A program made the position numbers and the translations under genes. Below are positions 8,253-21,823 of a stretch of DNA of 64,000 bases, piece by piece (the stretch's first letter is position 1; the number at the start of each line of letters is the position of its first letter). Under the pieces are notes generated by a model, which saw nothing but the letters and a program-made list of their open reading frames with translations, did not search any database and was not told the origin of the DNA. The stretch comes from Aristolochia californica (Eukaryota > Streptophyta > Magnoliopsida > Piperales > Aristolochiaceae), in NCBI GenBank assembly GCA_029961685.1, contig JARWKL010000002.1, positions 22,040,908 through 22,104,907 on the forward strand, written 5' to 3'.

Positions 8253-11200
8253 ATGTTGGGATTAGTTAGAAGTCTATTTCCTATAAAATTTCACCAAGCT
8301 ATTATTAGGGGGTTGTACATGTGGAATTTCCCAAACATGGATTTTGGGGTTCATTTTTTGGTGCATGAAATAATTTTCTATTTATTATATAGTTTTCAAA
8401 TACTTTTTGCACACATGAACCCTAAAATTTTCTTTTTGTCGTGATCTTATATTTTTTTTGTTTACGAGGAAAAATGGTAGAGTGGAAACTCAAGTTTTGA
8501 TCTGAAGAAAAAAAAATTTTGAACATCCAAAATGGGAATTCACAAATGCTGAGAGAGATAATTCCAAAAAGTATCTGTGATTTTTAATGATAGGCAAAAA
8601 GTCGGTTGTTTGGCTCTGGTAAATATCCAACCACTTGAGAATTTAACATTTTCTACATCCCCTAAATTTTGGGCCACTAGGCCACTTGCATCCTCAACAT
8701 GCATGTGGCATGGACACCCTCACCACACTTAAAGCATGTTGGGATCAGTTAGAAGTCTCTTTCCTATAAAATTCCACCAAGCTATTATTAGGGGGGCTGT
8801 ACCTGTGGAATTTCCCAAACATGGATTTTGGGGTTCATTTTATGTGCGTGAAATATTTTTCTATTTATTATATTGTTTTCAAATTCTTTTTTCACACATG
8901 AACTCTAAAATTTTCGTTTTGTCGCGATCTTATATCTTTTTTGTTAACGAGGAAAAATGGGAGAGTGGAAACTCAAGTTTGGATCTGAAGAAAAAAAAAA
9001 ATTGAACATCCAAAATGGGAATGCACAAATGCTAAGACAGATAATTCCCAAAAGTATCTGTGATTTTTAAGGATAGGCAAAAAGTGGGTTGTTTGGCTCT
9101 GGTAAATATCCAACCACTTGAGAATTTAACTTTTTCTACTCCCCCTAATTTTTGGGCCACTAGGCCACTTGCATCCTCAACATGCTTGTGGCATGCACAC
9201 CCCCACCACACTTAAAGCATGTTGGGATCAGTTAGAAGTCTCTTTCCTATAAAATTCCACCAAGCAATATTAGGGGGTTGTGCATGTGGAATTTCCCAAA
9301 CAAGGATTTTGGTGTTCATTTTTTGGTGCGTGAAATAATTTTCTATTTATTATACATTTTCAAATTCTTTTTGCACACATGAACTCCAAAATTTTCGTTT
9401 TGTTGCGATCTTATATCTTTTTTGTTTACGAGGAAAAATGGGAGAGTGGAAACTCAAGTTTGGATTTGAAGAAAAAACAAAAAATTTGAACATCCAAATT
9501 GGGAGTGCACAAATGCTGAGAGAGATAATTCCAAAAAGTATCTGTGATTTTTAAGGATAGGCAAAAAGTGGGTTGTTTGGCTCTGGTAAATATCCAACCA
9601 CTTGAGAATTTAACTTTTTCTACTCCCCCTAATTTTTTGGCCACTAGGCCACTTGCATCCTCAACATGCTTGTGGCATGCACACCCCCACCACACTTAAA
9701 GCATGTTGGGATCAGTTAGAAGTCTCTTTCCTATAAAATTCCACCAAGCTATTATTAGGGGGTTGTACATGTGGAATTTCCCAAACATGGATTTTGGGGT
9801 TCATTTTTTGGTGCGTGAAATAATTTTCTATTTATTATATAGTTTTCAAATTCTTTTTACACACATTAACTCTAAAATTTTCGTTTTGTTGCGATCATAT
9901 ATCTTTTTTGTTTACGAGGAAAAATGGGAGAGTGGAAACTCAAGTTTGGATCAGAAAGAAAAAAAAAATTTGAATATCCAAAATGGGAATGCACAAATGC
10001 TGAGAGAGATAATTCCAAAAAGTACCTGTGATTTTTAAGGATAGGCAAAAAGTGGGTTGTTTGGCTCTGGTAAATATCCAACCACTTGAGAATTTAACTT
10101 TTTCTACTCCCCTAATTTTTGGGCCACTAGGCCACTTGCATGCTCAACATGCTTGTGGCATGCACACCCCCACCACACTTAAACCATGTTGGGATCAGTT
10201 AGAAGTCTCTTTCCTATAAAATTCCACCTAGCTATTATTAGGGGGTTGTACATGTGGAATTTCCCAAACATGGATTTTGGGGGGTTCAATTTTTGGTGCG
10301 TGAAATAATTTTCAATTTATTATATAGTTTTCAAATTCTTTTTGCACACATGAACTCTAAAATTTTCGTTTTGTTGCGATCTTATATCTTTTTTGTTTAC
10401 GAGGAAAAATGGGAGAGTGGAAACTCAAGTTTGGATTTGAAGAAAAAAAAAAAATTTGAACATCCAAAATGGGAATGCACAAATGCTGAGAGAGATAATT
10501 CCAAAAAGTATCTGTGATTTTTAAGGATAGGCAAAAAGAGGGTTGTTTGGCTCTGGTAAATATCCAACCACTTGGGCATTTAACTTTTTCTACTCCCCCT
10601 AATTTTTGGGCCACTAGGCCACTTGCATACTCAACATGCTTGTGGCATGCACACCCCCACCACACTTAATGCATGTTGGGATCAGTTAGAAGTCTCTTTC
10701 CTATAAAATTCCACCAAGCTATTATTAGGGGGTTGTACATGTGGAATTTCCCAAACATGGATTTTGGGGTTCATTTTTTGGTGCGTGAAATAATTTTCTA
10801 TTTATTATATTGTTTTCAAATTCTTTTTGCACACATGAACTCTAAAATTTTCGTTTTGTTGCGATCTTATATCTTTTTTTTTTACGAGGAAAAATGGGAG
10901 AGTGGAAACTCAAGTTTGGATTTGAAGAAAAAAAAAAAATTTGAACATCCAAAATGGGAATGCACAAATGCTGAGAGAGATAATTCCAAAAAGTATCTGT
11001 GATTTTTAAGGATAGGCAAAAAGAGGGTTGTTTGGCTCTGGTAAATATCCAACCACTTGGGCATTTAACTTTTTCTACTCACCCTAATTTTTGGGCCACT
11101 AGGCCACTTGCATACTCAACATGCTTGTGGCATGCACACCCCCACCACACTTAAAGCATCTTGGGATTAGTTAGAAGTCTCATTCCTACAAAATTCCACC

Positions 11201-14200
11201 ACGCTATTATTAGGGGGTTGTACATGTGGAATTTCCCAAACATGGATTTTGGGGGTTCATTTTTCGGTGCGTGAAATAATTTTCTATTTATTTTATAGTT
11301 TTCAAATTCTTTTTGCACACTCGAACACTAAAAGTTTCATTTTGTTGCGATCTTATATCTTTTTTGTTTACGAGGAAACATGGGAGAGTGGAAACTCAAG
11401 TTAGGATCTGAAGAAAAAAAAAAAATTTGAACATCCAAAATGGGAATGCACGAATGCTGAGAGAGAAAATTCCAAAAAGTATCTGTGATTTTTAAGGATA
11501 GGCAAAAAGTGGGTTGTTTGGCTGTGGTAAATATCCAACCACTTGAGAATTTAACTTTTTCTACTCCCCCTAATTTTTGGGCCACTAGGCCACTTGCATC
11601 CTCAACATGCTTGTGGCATGCACACCCCCACCACATTTAAAGCATGTTGGGATCAGTTAGAAGTCTCTTTCCTATAAAATTCCACCAAGCTATTATTAGG
11701 GGGTTGTACATATGGAATTTCCCAAACATGGATTTTGGGGTTCATTTTTTGGTGCGTGAAATAATTTTCTATTTATTATATAGTTTTCAAATTCTTTTTG
11801 CACACATGAACTCTAAAATTTTCGTTTTGTTGCGATCTTATATCTTTTTTGTTTACGAGGAAAAATGGGAGAGAGGAAACTCAAGTTTGGATCTGAAGAA
11901 AAAAAAAAAATTTGAACATCTAAAATGGGAATGCACAAATGCTGAGAGAGATAATTCCAAAAAGTATCTGTGATTTTTAAGGATAGGCAAAAAGTGGGTT
12001 GTTTGGCTCTGGTAAATATCCAACCAGTTGAGAATTTAACTTTTTCTTCTCCCCCTAGTTTTTGGGCCACTAGGCCACTTGCATCCTCAACATGCTTGTG
12101 GCATGCACACCCCCACCACACTTAAAGCATGTTGGGATCAGTTAGAAGTCTCTTTCCTATAAAATTCCACCAAGCTCTTATTAGGGGGTTGTACTTGTGG
12201 AATTTCTCAAACATGGATTTTGGGGGGTTCATTTTTTGGTGCGTGAAATAATTTTCTATTTATTATATAGTTTTCAAATTCTTTTTGCACAGATGAACTG
12301 TAATATTTTTTTTTGTTGCGATCTTATATCTTTTTTGGTTAGGAGGAAAAATGGGAGAGTGGAAACTCAAGTTTGGATCTGATGAAAAAAAAATTTGAAC
12401 ATCCAAAATGGGAATGCACAAATGCTGAGAGAGATAATTCCAAAAAGTATATGTGATTTTTAAGGATAGGTAAAAAGTGGGTTGTTTGGCTCTGGTAAAT
12501 ATCCAACCACTTGAGAATTTAACTTTTTCTACTCCCCCTAATTTTTGGGCCACTAGGCCACTTGCATCCTCAACATACTTGTGGCATGCACACCCCCACC
12601 ACACTTAAAGCATGTTAGGTTCAGTTAGAAGTCTCTTTTCTATAAAATTCCACCATGCTATTATTAGGGGGTTGTACATGTGGAATTTCCCAAACATGGA
12701 TTTTGTGGTTCATTTTTTGGTGCGTGAAATAATTTTCTATTTGTTATATAGTTTTCAAATTCTTTTTGCACACATGAACTCTAAAATTTTCGTTTTGTTC
12801 CGATCTTATATGTTTTTTGTTTACGAGGAAAAAATGGGAGAGTGGAAACTCAAGTTTGGATCTGAAGAAAAAAAAAATTTGAACATCCAAAATGGGAATG
12901 CACAAATGCTGAGAGAGAAAATTCCAAAAAGTATCTGTGATTTTTAAGGTTAGGCAAAAAGCTGTCTGTTTGGCTCTGGTAAATATCCAACCACTTGAGA
13001 ATTTAACTTTTTCTACTCCCCCTAATTTTTGGGCCACTAGGCCACTTGCATCTCAACATGCTTGTGGCATGCACACCCCCACCACACTTAAAGCATGTTG
13101 GGATCAGTTAGAAGTCTCTTTCCTATAAAATTCCACCAAGCTATTATTTGGGGGTTGTACATGTGGAATTTCCCAAACATGGATTTTGAGGTTCATTTTT
13201 TGGTGCGTGAAATAATTTTCTATTTATTATATAGTTTTCAAATTCTTTTTGCACACATGAACTCTAAAATTTTCGTTTTGTCGCGATCTTTTATCTTTTT
13301 TATTTACGAGGAAAAATGGGAGAGTGGAAACTCAAGTTTGGATCTGAAGAAAAAACAAAAAATTTGAACATCCAAAATGGGAATGCACAAATGCTGAGAG
13401 AGATAATTCCAAAAAGTATCTGTGATGTTTAAGGATAGGCAAAAAGAGGGTTGTTTGGCTCTGGTAAATATCCAACCACTTGAGCATTTAACTTTTTCTA
13501 CTCCCCCTAATTTTTGGGCCACTAGGCCACTTGCATCCTCAACATACTTGTGGCATGCACACCCCCACCACACTTAAAGAATGTTGGGATCAGTTAGAAG
13601 TCTCTTTCCTATAAAATTCCACCGACTATTATTAGGGGGTTGTACATGTGGAATTTCCCAAACATGGATTTTGGGGTTCATTTTTTGGTGCATGAAATAA
13701 TTTTCTATTTATTATATAGTTTTCAAATTCTTTTTGCACACATGAACTCTAAAATTTTCTTTTTGTCGCGATCTGATATCTTTTTTGTTTACGAGGAAAA
13801 ATGGGAGAGTGGAAACTCAAGTTTGGATCTGAAGAAAAAAAAAAAAATTGAACATCCAAAATGGGAATGCACAAATGCTGAGAGAGATAATTCCAAAAAG
13901 TATCTTTGATTTTTAAGGATAGGCAAAAAGTCGGTTGTTTGGCTCTGGTAAATATCCAACCAGTTGAGAATTTAACTTTTTCTACTCCCCCAAATTTTTG
14001 GGCCACTAGGCCACTTGCATCCTCAACATGCTTGTGGCATGCACACCCCCACCACACTTAAAGCATGTTGGGATCAGTTAGAAGTCTCTTTCCTATAAAA
14101 TTCCACCAAGCTATTATTTGGGGGTTGTACATGTGGAATTTCCCAAACATGGGTTTTGGGGTTCATTTTTTGGTGCGTGAAATATTTTTCTATTTATTAT

Positions 14201-16005
14201 ATAGTTTTCAAATTCTTTTTGCACACATGAACTCTAAAATTTTCGTTTTGTTCCGATCTTATATGTTTTTTGTTTACGAGGAAAAATGGGAGAGTGGAAA
14301 CTCAAGTTTGGATCTGAAGAAAAAAAAAAATTGAACATCCAAAATTGGAATGCTCAAATGCTGAGAGGGATAATTCCAAAAAGTATCTGTGATTTTTAAG
14401 GATAGGCAAAAAGTGGGTTGTTTGGCTCTGGTAAATATCCAACCACTTGAGCATTTAACTTTTTCTACTCCCCCTAATTTTTGGGCCACTAGGCCACTTG
14501 CATCCTCAACATACTTGTGGCATGCACACCCCCACCACACTTAAAGAATGTTGGGATCAGTTAGAAGTCTCTTTCCTATAAAATTCCACCGACTATTATT
14601 AGGGGGTTGTACATGTTGAATTTCCCAAACATGGATTTTGGGGTTCATTTTTTGGTGCGTGAAATATTTTTCTAATTATTATATAGTTTTCAAATTCTTT
14701 TTGCACACATGAACTCTAAAATTTTCGTTTTGTCATGATCTTATATCTTTTTTGTTTACAAGGAAAAATGGGAGAGTGGAAACTTAAGTTTGGATCTGAA
14801 GAAAAAAAAAAAATTTTGAACATCCAAAATGGGAATGCACAAATGCTGAGAGAGATAATTCCAAAAAGTACCTGTGATTTTTAAGGATAGGCAAAAAGTG
14901 GGTTGTTTGGCTCTGGTAAATATCCAACCAGTTGAGAATTTAACTTTTTCTACTCCCCCTAATTTTTGGGCCACTAGGCCACTTGCATCCTCAACATGCT
15001 TGTGGCATGCACACCCCCACCTCAATTAAAGCATGTTGGGATCAGTTAGAAGTCTCTTTCCTATAAAATTCCAACAAGCTATTATTAGGGGGTTGTACAT
15101 GTGGAATTTCCCAAACATGGATTTTGGGGGGTTCATTTTTTGGTGCATGAAATAATTTTCAATTTATTATATAGTTTTCAAATTCTTTTTGCGCACATGA
15201 ACTCTAAAATTTTGGTTTTGTTGCGATCCTATATCTTTTTTGTTTACGAGGAAAAATGGGAGAGTGGAAACTCAAGTTTGGATCTGAAGAAAAAAAAAAA
15301 AATTTGAACATCCAAAATGGAATGCACAAATGCTGAGAGAGATAATTCCAAAAAAGTATCTGTGATTTTTAAGGATAGGCAAAAAGTGAGTTGTTTGGCT
15401 CTGGTAAATATCCAACCACTTGAGAATTTAACTTTTTCTACTCCCCCTAATTTTTGTGCCACTAGGCCACTTGCATCCTCAACATGCTTGTGGCATGCAC
15501 ACCCCCACCACACTTAAAGCTTGCTGGGATCAGTTAGAAGTCTCTTTCCTATAAAATTCCACCAACCTATTATTAGGGGGTTGTACAAGTGGAATTTCCC
15601 AAACACGGATTTTGGGGTTCATTTTTTGGTGCGTGAAATAATTTTCTATTTATTATATAGTTTTCAAATTCTTTTTGCACACATGAACTCTAAAATTTTC
15701 GTTTTGTGACGTTCTTATATCTTTTTTGTTTACGAGGAAAAATGGGAGAGTGGAAGCTCAAGTTTGGATCTGAAGAAAAAAAAAAATTTTGAACATCCAA
15801 AATGGGAATGCACAAATGCTGAGAGAGATAATTCCAAAAAGTATCTGTGATTTTTAAGGATAGGCAAAAAGTAGGTTGTTTGGCTCTGGTAAATATCCAA
15901 CCACTTGAGAATTTAACTTTTTCTACTCCCCCTAATTTTTGGGCCACTAGGCCAATTGCATGCTCAACATGCTTGTGGCATGCACACCCCCACCACACTT
16001 AAAGA
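8253..16005. repeat. 16-monomer higher-order repeat, copy 2 (7753 bp)
   Basis: Monomers m1-m16 start at 8253, 8736, 9219, 9703, 10186, 10673, 11158, 11644, 12129, 12612, 13095, 13581, 14065, 14548, 15033 and 15521. The length equals copy 1 exactly. An extra base in an A-tract near 14813 is offset by a lost G near 15320 (ATGGAATGC). I noticed about 20 differences from copy 1, with an apparent excess in m14-m16, which suggests over 99.5% identity. Confidence 0.95.
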
Positions 16006-16488
16006 ATGTTGGGATTAGTTAGAAGTCTATTTCCTATAAAATTTCACCAAGCTATTATTAGGGGGTTGTACATGTGGAATTTCCCAAACATGGATTTTGG
16101 GGTTCATTTTTTGGTGCATGAAATAATTTTCTATTTATTATATAGTTTTCAAATACTTTTTGCACACATGAACCCTAAAATTTTCTTTTTGTCGTGATCT
16201 TATATTTTTTTTGTTTACGAGGAAAAATGGTAGAGTGGAAACTCAAGTTTTGATCTGAAGAAAAAAAAATTTTGAACATCCAAAATGGGAATTCACAAAT
16301 GCTGAGAGAGATAATTCCAAAAAGTATCTGTGATTTTTAATGATAGGCAAAAAGTCGGTTGTTTGGCTCTGGTAAATATCCAACCACTTGAGAATTTAAC
16401 TTTTTCTACATCCCCTAAATTTTGGGCCACTAGGCCACTTGCATCCTCAACATGCATGTGGCATGGACACCCTCACCACACTTATAGC

Positions 16489-16971
16489 ATGTTGGGATCA
16501 GTTAGAAGTCTCTTTCCTATAAAATTCCACCAAGCTATTATTAGGGGGGCTGTACCTGTGGAATTTCCCAAACATGGATTTTGGGGTTCATTTTATGTGC
16601 GTGAAATATTTTTCTATTTATTATATTGTTTTCAAATTCTTTTTTCACACATGAACTCTAAAATTTTCGTTTTGTCGCGATCTTATATCTTTTTTGTTAA
16701 CGAGGAAAAATGGGAGAGTGGAAACTCAAGTTTGGATCTGAAGAAAAAAAAAAATTGAACATCCAAAATGGGAATGCACAAATGCTAAGACAGATAATTC
16801 CCAAAAGTATCTGTGATTTTTAAGGATAGGCAAAAAGTGGGTTGTTTGGCTCTGGTAAATATCCAACCACTTGAGAATTTAACTTTTTCTACTCCCCCTA
16901 ATTTTTGGGCCACTAGGCCACTTGCATCCTCAACATGCTTGTGGCATGCACACCCCCACCACACTTAAAGC
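16489..16971. repeat. m2 joined directly to m7 (m3-m6 missing)
   Basis: This m2 keeps its own variants to the end (GCATCCTCAAC, not the GCATACTCAAC of m6). The next monomer starts with the m7 mark GCATCTTGGG. The 1939 bp that separate m2 from m7 in the 16-mer are therefore missing, with the join in the 40-odd bases around the monomer boundary. The monomer starts after CTTATAGC rather than CTTAAAGC. Confidence 0.85.
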
Positions 16972-18425
16972 ATCTTGGGATTAGTTAGAAGTCTCATTCC
17001 TACAAAATTCCACCACGCTATTATTAGGGGGTTGTACATGTGGAATTTCCCAAACATGGAATTTGGGGGTTCATTTTTTGGTGCGTGAAATAATTTTCTA
17101 TTTATTTTATAGTTTTCAAATTCTTTTTGCACACTCGAACACTAAAAGTTCCGTTTTGTTGCGATCTTATATCTTTTTTGTTTACGAGGAAAGATGGGAG
17201 AGTGGAAACTAAAGTTTGGATCTGAAGAAAAAAAAAAAATTTGAACATCCAAAATGGGAATGCACAAATGCTGAGAGAGAAAATTCCAAAAAGTATCTGT
17301 GATTTTTAAGGATAGGCAAAAAGTGGGTTGTTTGGCTCTGGTAAATATCCAACCACTTGAGAATTTAACTTTTTCTACACCCCCTAATTTTTGGGCCACT
17401 AGGCCACTTGCATCCTCAACATGCTTGTGGCATGCACACCCCCACCACACTTAAAGCATGTTGGGATCAGTTAGAAGTCTCTTTCCTATAAAAGTCCACC
17501 AAGCTATTATTAGGGGGTTGTACATATGGAATTTCCCAAACATGGATTTTGGGGTTCATTTTTTGGTGCGTGAAATAATTTTCTATTTATTATATAGTTT
17601 TCAAATTCTTTTTGCACACATGAACTCCAAAATTTTCGTTTTGTTGCGATCTTATATCTTTTTTGTTTACGAGGAAAAATGGGAGAGAGGAAACTCAAGT
17701 TTGGATCTGAAGAAAAAAAAAAAAATTTGAACATCTAAAATGGGAATGCACAAATGCTGAGAGAGATAATTCCAAAAAGTATCTGTGATTTTTAAGGATA
17801 GGCAAAAAGTGGGTTGTTTGGCTCTGGTAAATATCCAACCAGTTGAGAATTTAAGTTTTTCTTCTCCCCCTAGTTTTTGGGCCACTAGGCCACTTGCATC
17901 CTCAACATGCTTGTGGCATGCACACCCCCACCACACTTAAAGCATGTTGGGATCAGTTAGAAGTCTCTTTCCTATAAAATTCCACCAAGCTCTTATTAGG
18001 GGGTTGTACTTGTGGAATTTCTCAAACATGGATTTTGGGGGGTTCATTTTTTGGTGCGTGAAATAATTTTCTATTTATTATATAGTTTTCAAATTCTTTT
18101 TGCACAGATGAACTGTAATATTTTTTTTGTTGCGATCTTATATCTTTTTTGGTTAGGAGGAAAAATGGGAGAGAGGAAACTCAAGTTTGGATCTGAAGAA
18201 AAAAAAATTTGAACATCTAAAATGGGAATGCACAAATGCTGAGAGAGATAATTCCAAAAAGTATATGTGATTTTTAAGGATAGGTAAAAAGTGGGTTGTT
18301 TGGCTCTGGTAAATATCCAACCACTTGAGAATTTAACTTTTTCTACTCCCCCTAATTTTTGGGCCACTAGGCCACTTGCATCCCCAACATACTTGTGGCA
18401 TGCACACCCCTACCACACCTAAAGC

Positions 18426-18911
18426 ATGTTAGGTTCAGTTAGAAGTCTCTTTTCTATAAAATTCCACCATGCTATTATTAGGGGGTTGTACATGTGGAAT
18501 TTCCCAAACATGGATTTTGGGGTTCATTTTTTGGTGCGTGAAATAATTTTCTATTTATTATATAGTTTTCAAATTCTTTTTGCACACATGAACTCTAAAA
18601 TTTTCGTTTTGTTCCGATCTTATATGTTTTTTGTTTACGAGGAAAAATGGGAGAGTGGAAACTCAAGTTTGGATCTGAAGAAAAAACAAAAAATTTGATC
18701 ATCCAAAATGAGAATGCACAAATGCTGAGAGAGATAATTCCAAAAAGTATCTGTGATTTTTAAGGATAGGCAAAAAGAGGGTTGTTTGGCTCTGGTAAAT
18801 ATCCAACCACTTGAGCATTTAACTTTTTCTACTCCCCCTAATTTTTGGGCCACTAGGCCACTTGCATCCTCAACATACTTGTGGCATGCACACCCCCACC
18901 ACACTTAAAGA
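18426..18911. repeat. Hybrid monomer m10/m11
   Basis: It begins as m10 (ATGTTAGGTTCAG, CCACCATGC, TTCCGATCTTATATG) and ends as m11 (C-interrupted A-tract, GAGGGTTG, GAGCATTT, CATACTTG). The exchange falls between the TATATG mark and the A-tract. The same hybrid is found at 27634 and 32473, so it arose once and was then copied. Confidence 0.85.
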
Positions 18912-20364
18912 ATGTTGGGATCAGTTAGAAGTCTCTTTCCTATAAAATTCCACCGACTATTATTAGGGGGTTGTACATGTGGAATTTCCCAAACATGGAT
19001 TTTGGGGTTCATTTTTTGGTGCATGAAATAATTTTCCATTTATTATATAGTTTTCAAATTCTTTTTGCACACATGAACTCTAAAATTTTCTTTTTGTCGC
19101 GATCTGATATCTTTTTTGTTTACGAGGAAAAATGGGAGAGTGGAAACTCAAGTTTGGATCTGAAGAAAAAAAAAAAATTTGAACATCCAAAATGGGAATG
19201 CACAAATGCTGAGAGAGATAATTCCAAAAAGTATCTTTGATTTTTAAGGATAGGCAAAAAGTCGGTTGTTTGGCTCTGGTAAAGATCCAACCAGTTGAGA
19301 ATTTAACTTTTTCTACTCCCCCAAATTTTTGGGCCACTAGGCCACTTGCGTCCTCAACATGCTTGTGGCATGCACACCCCCACCACACTTAAAGCATGTT
19401 GGGATCAGTTAGAAGTCTCTTTCCTATAAAATTCCACCAAGCTATTATTTGGGGGTTGTACATGTGGAATTTCCCAAACATGGATTTTGGGGTTCATTTT
19501 TTGGTGCGTGAAATATTTTTCTATTTATTACATAGTTTGCAAATTCTTTTTGCACACATGAACTCTAAAATTTTCGTTTTGTTCTGATCTTATATGTTTT
19601 TTGTTTACGAGGAAAAATGGGAGAGTGGAAACTCAAGTTTGGATCTGAAGAAAAAAAAAAAAATTGAACATCCAAAATGGGAATGCTCAAATGCTGAGAG
19701 GGATAATTCCAAAAAGTATCTGTGATTTTAAGGATAGGCAAAAAGTGGGTTGTTTGGCTCTGGTAAATATCCAACCACTTGAGCATTTAACTTTTTCTAC
19801 TCCCCCTAATTTTTGGGCCACTAGGCCACTTGCATCCTCAACATACTTGTGGCATGCACACCCCCACCACACTTAAAGAATGTTGGGATCAGTTAGAAGT
19901 CTCTTTCCTATAAAATTCCACCAACTATTATTAGGGGGTTGTACATGTGGAATTTCCCAAACATGGATTTTGGGGTTCATTTTTTGGTGCGTGAAATATT
20001 TTTCTAATTATTATATAGTTTTCAAATTCTTTTTGCACACATGAACTCTAAAATTTTCGTTTTGTCATGATCTTATATCTTTTTTGTTTACAAGGAAAAA
20101 TGGGAGAGTGGAAACTCAAGTTTGGATCTGAAGAAAAAAAAAAAAATTTGAACATCCAAATAGGGAATGCACAAATGCTGAGAGAGATAATTCCAAAAAG
20201 TACCTGTGATTTTTAAGGATAGGCAAAAAGTGGGTTGTTTGGCTCTGGTAAATATCCAACCACTTGAGAATTTAACTTTTTCTACTCCCCCAAATTTTTG
20301 GGCCACTAGGCCACTTGCATCCTCAACATGCTTGTGGCATGCACACCCCCACAACACTTAAAGC

Positions 20365-21338
20365 ATGTTGGGATCGGTTAGAAGTCTCTTTCCTATAAAA
20401 TTCCAACAAGCTATTATTAGGGGGTTGTACATGTGGAATTTCCCAAACATGGATTTTGGGGGGTTCATTTTTGGTGCGTGAAATAATTTTCAATTTATTA
20501 TATAGTTTTCAAATTCTTTTTGCACACATGAACACTAAAATTTTCGTTTTGTTGCGATCCTATATCTTTTTTGTTTACGAGGAAAAATGGGAGAGTGGAA
20601 ACTCAAGTTTGGATCTGAAGAACAAAAAAAAAATTTGAACATCCAAAATGGGAATGCACAAATGCTGAGAGAGATAATTCCAAAAAGTAGCTGTGATTTT
20701 TAAGGATAGGCAAAAAGTGGGTTGTTTGGCTCTGGTAAATATCCAACCACTTGAGAATTTAACTTTTTCTACTCCCCCAAATTTTTGGGCCACTAGGCCA
20801 CTTGCATCCTCAACATGCTTGTGGCATGCACACCCCCACAACACTTAAAGCATGTTGGGATCGGTTAGAAGTCTCTTTCCTATAAAATTCCAACAAGCTA
20901 TTATTAGGGGGTTGTACATGTGGAATTTCCCAAACATGGATTTTGGGGGGTTCATTTTTGGTGCGTGAAATAATTTTCAATTTATTATATAGTTTTCAAA
21001 TTCTTTTTGCACACATGAACTCTAAAATTTTCGTTTTGTTGCGATCCTATATCTTTTTTGTTTACGAGGAAAAATGGGAGAGTGGAAACTCAAGTTTGGA
21101 TCTGAAGAACAAAAAAAAAATTTGAACATCCAAAATGGGAATGCACAAATGCTGAGAGAGATAATTCCAAAAAGTATCTGTGATTTTTAAGGATAGGCAA
21201 AAAGTGGGTTGTTTGGCTCTGGTAAATATCCAACCACTTGAGAATTTAACTTTTTCTACTCCCCCTAATTTTTGTGCCACTAGGCCACTTGCATCCTCAA
21301 CATGCTTGTGGCATGCACACCCCCACCACACTTAAAGC
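20365..21338. repeat. Tandem duplication of monomer m15
   Basis: Two m15 units (20365-20851 and 20852-21338) lie side by side, 487 bp each. Both have GGGATCGGTTAG, CCAACAAGC, GATCCTATATC and GAAGAACAAAAAAA. Few other differences stand out: ACACTAAAA against ACTCTAAAA, and AGTAGCTG against AGTATCTG. The 3' ends differ: the first ends like the preceding m14 (CCCCCAAATTT, CCCACAACAC) and the second like a true m15 (TTTTTGTGCC). Confidence 0.85.
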
Positions 21339-21823
21339 TTGTTGGGATCAGTTAGAAGTCTCTTTCCTATAAAATTCCACCAACCTATTATTAGGGGGTT
21401 GTACAAGTGGAATTTCCCAAACATGGATTTTGGGGTTCATTTTTTGGTGCGTGAAATAATTTTCTATTTATTATATAGTTTTCAAATTCTTTTTCGGCAC
21501 ATGAACTCTAAAATTTTCGTTTTGTGACGTTCTTATATCTTTTTTGTCTACGAGGAAAAATGGGAGAGTGGAAACTCAAGTTTGGATCTGAAGAAAAAAA
21601 AAAATTTTGAACATCCAAAATGGGAATGCACAAATGCTGAGAGAGATAATTCCAAAAAGTATCTGTGATTTTTTAGGATAGGCAAAAAGTGGGTTGTTTG
21701 GCTCTGGTAAATATCCAACCAGTTGAGAATTTAACTTTTTCTTCTCCCCCTAGTTTTTGGGCCACTAGGCCACTTGCGTCCTCAACATGCTTGTGGCATG
21801 CACACCCCCACCACACTTAAAGC
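21339..21823. repeat. Hybrid monomer m16/m8
   Basis: The 5' half is m16 (CCACCAACC, GTACAAGTGG, GTGACGTTC). The 3' end has the m8 marks CCAACCAGTTGAG and TCTTCTCCCCCTAGTTT, plus a private GATTTTTTAGG. It is always followed by N1. Copies are at 29574 and 34899. Confidence 0.8.
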
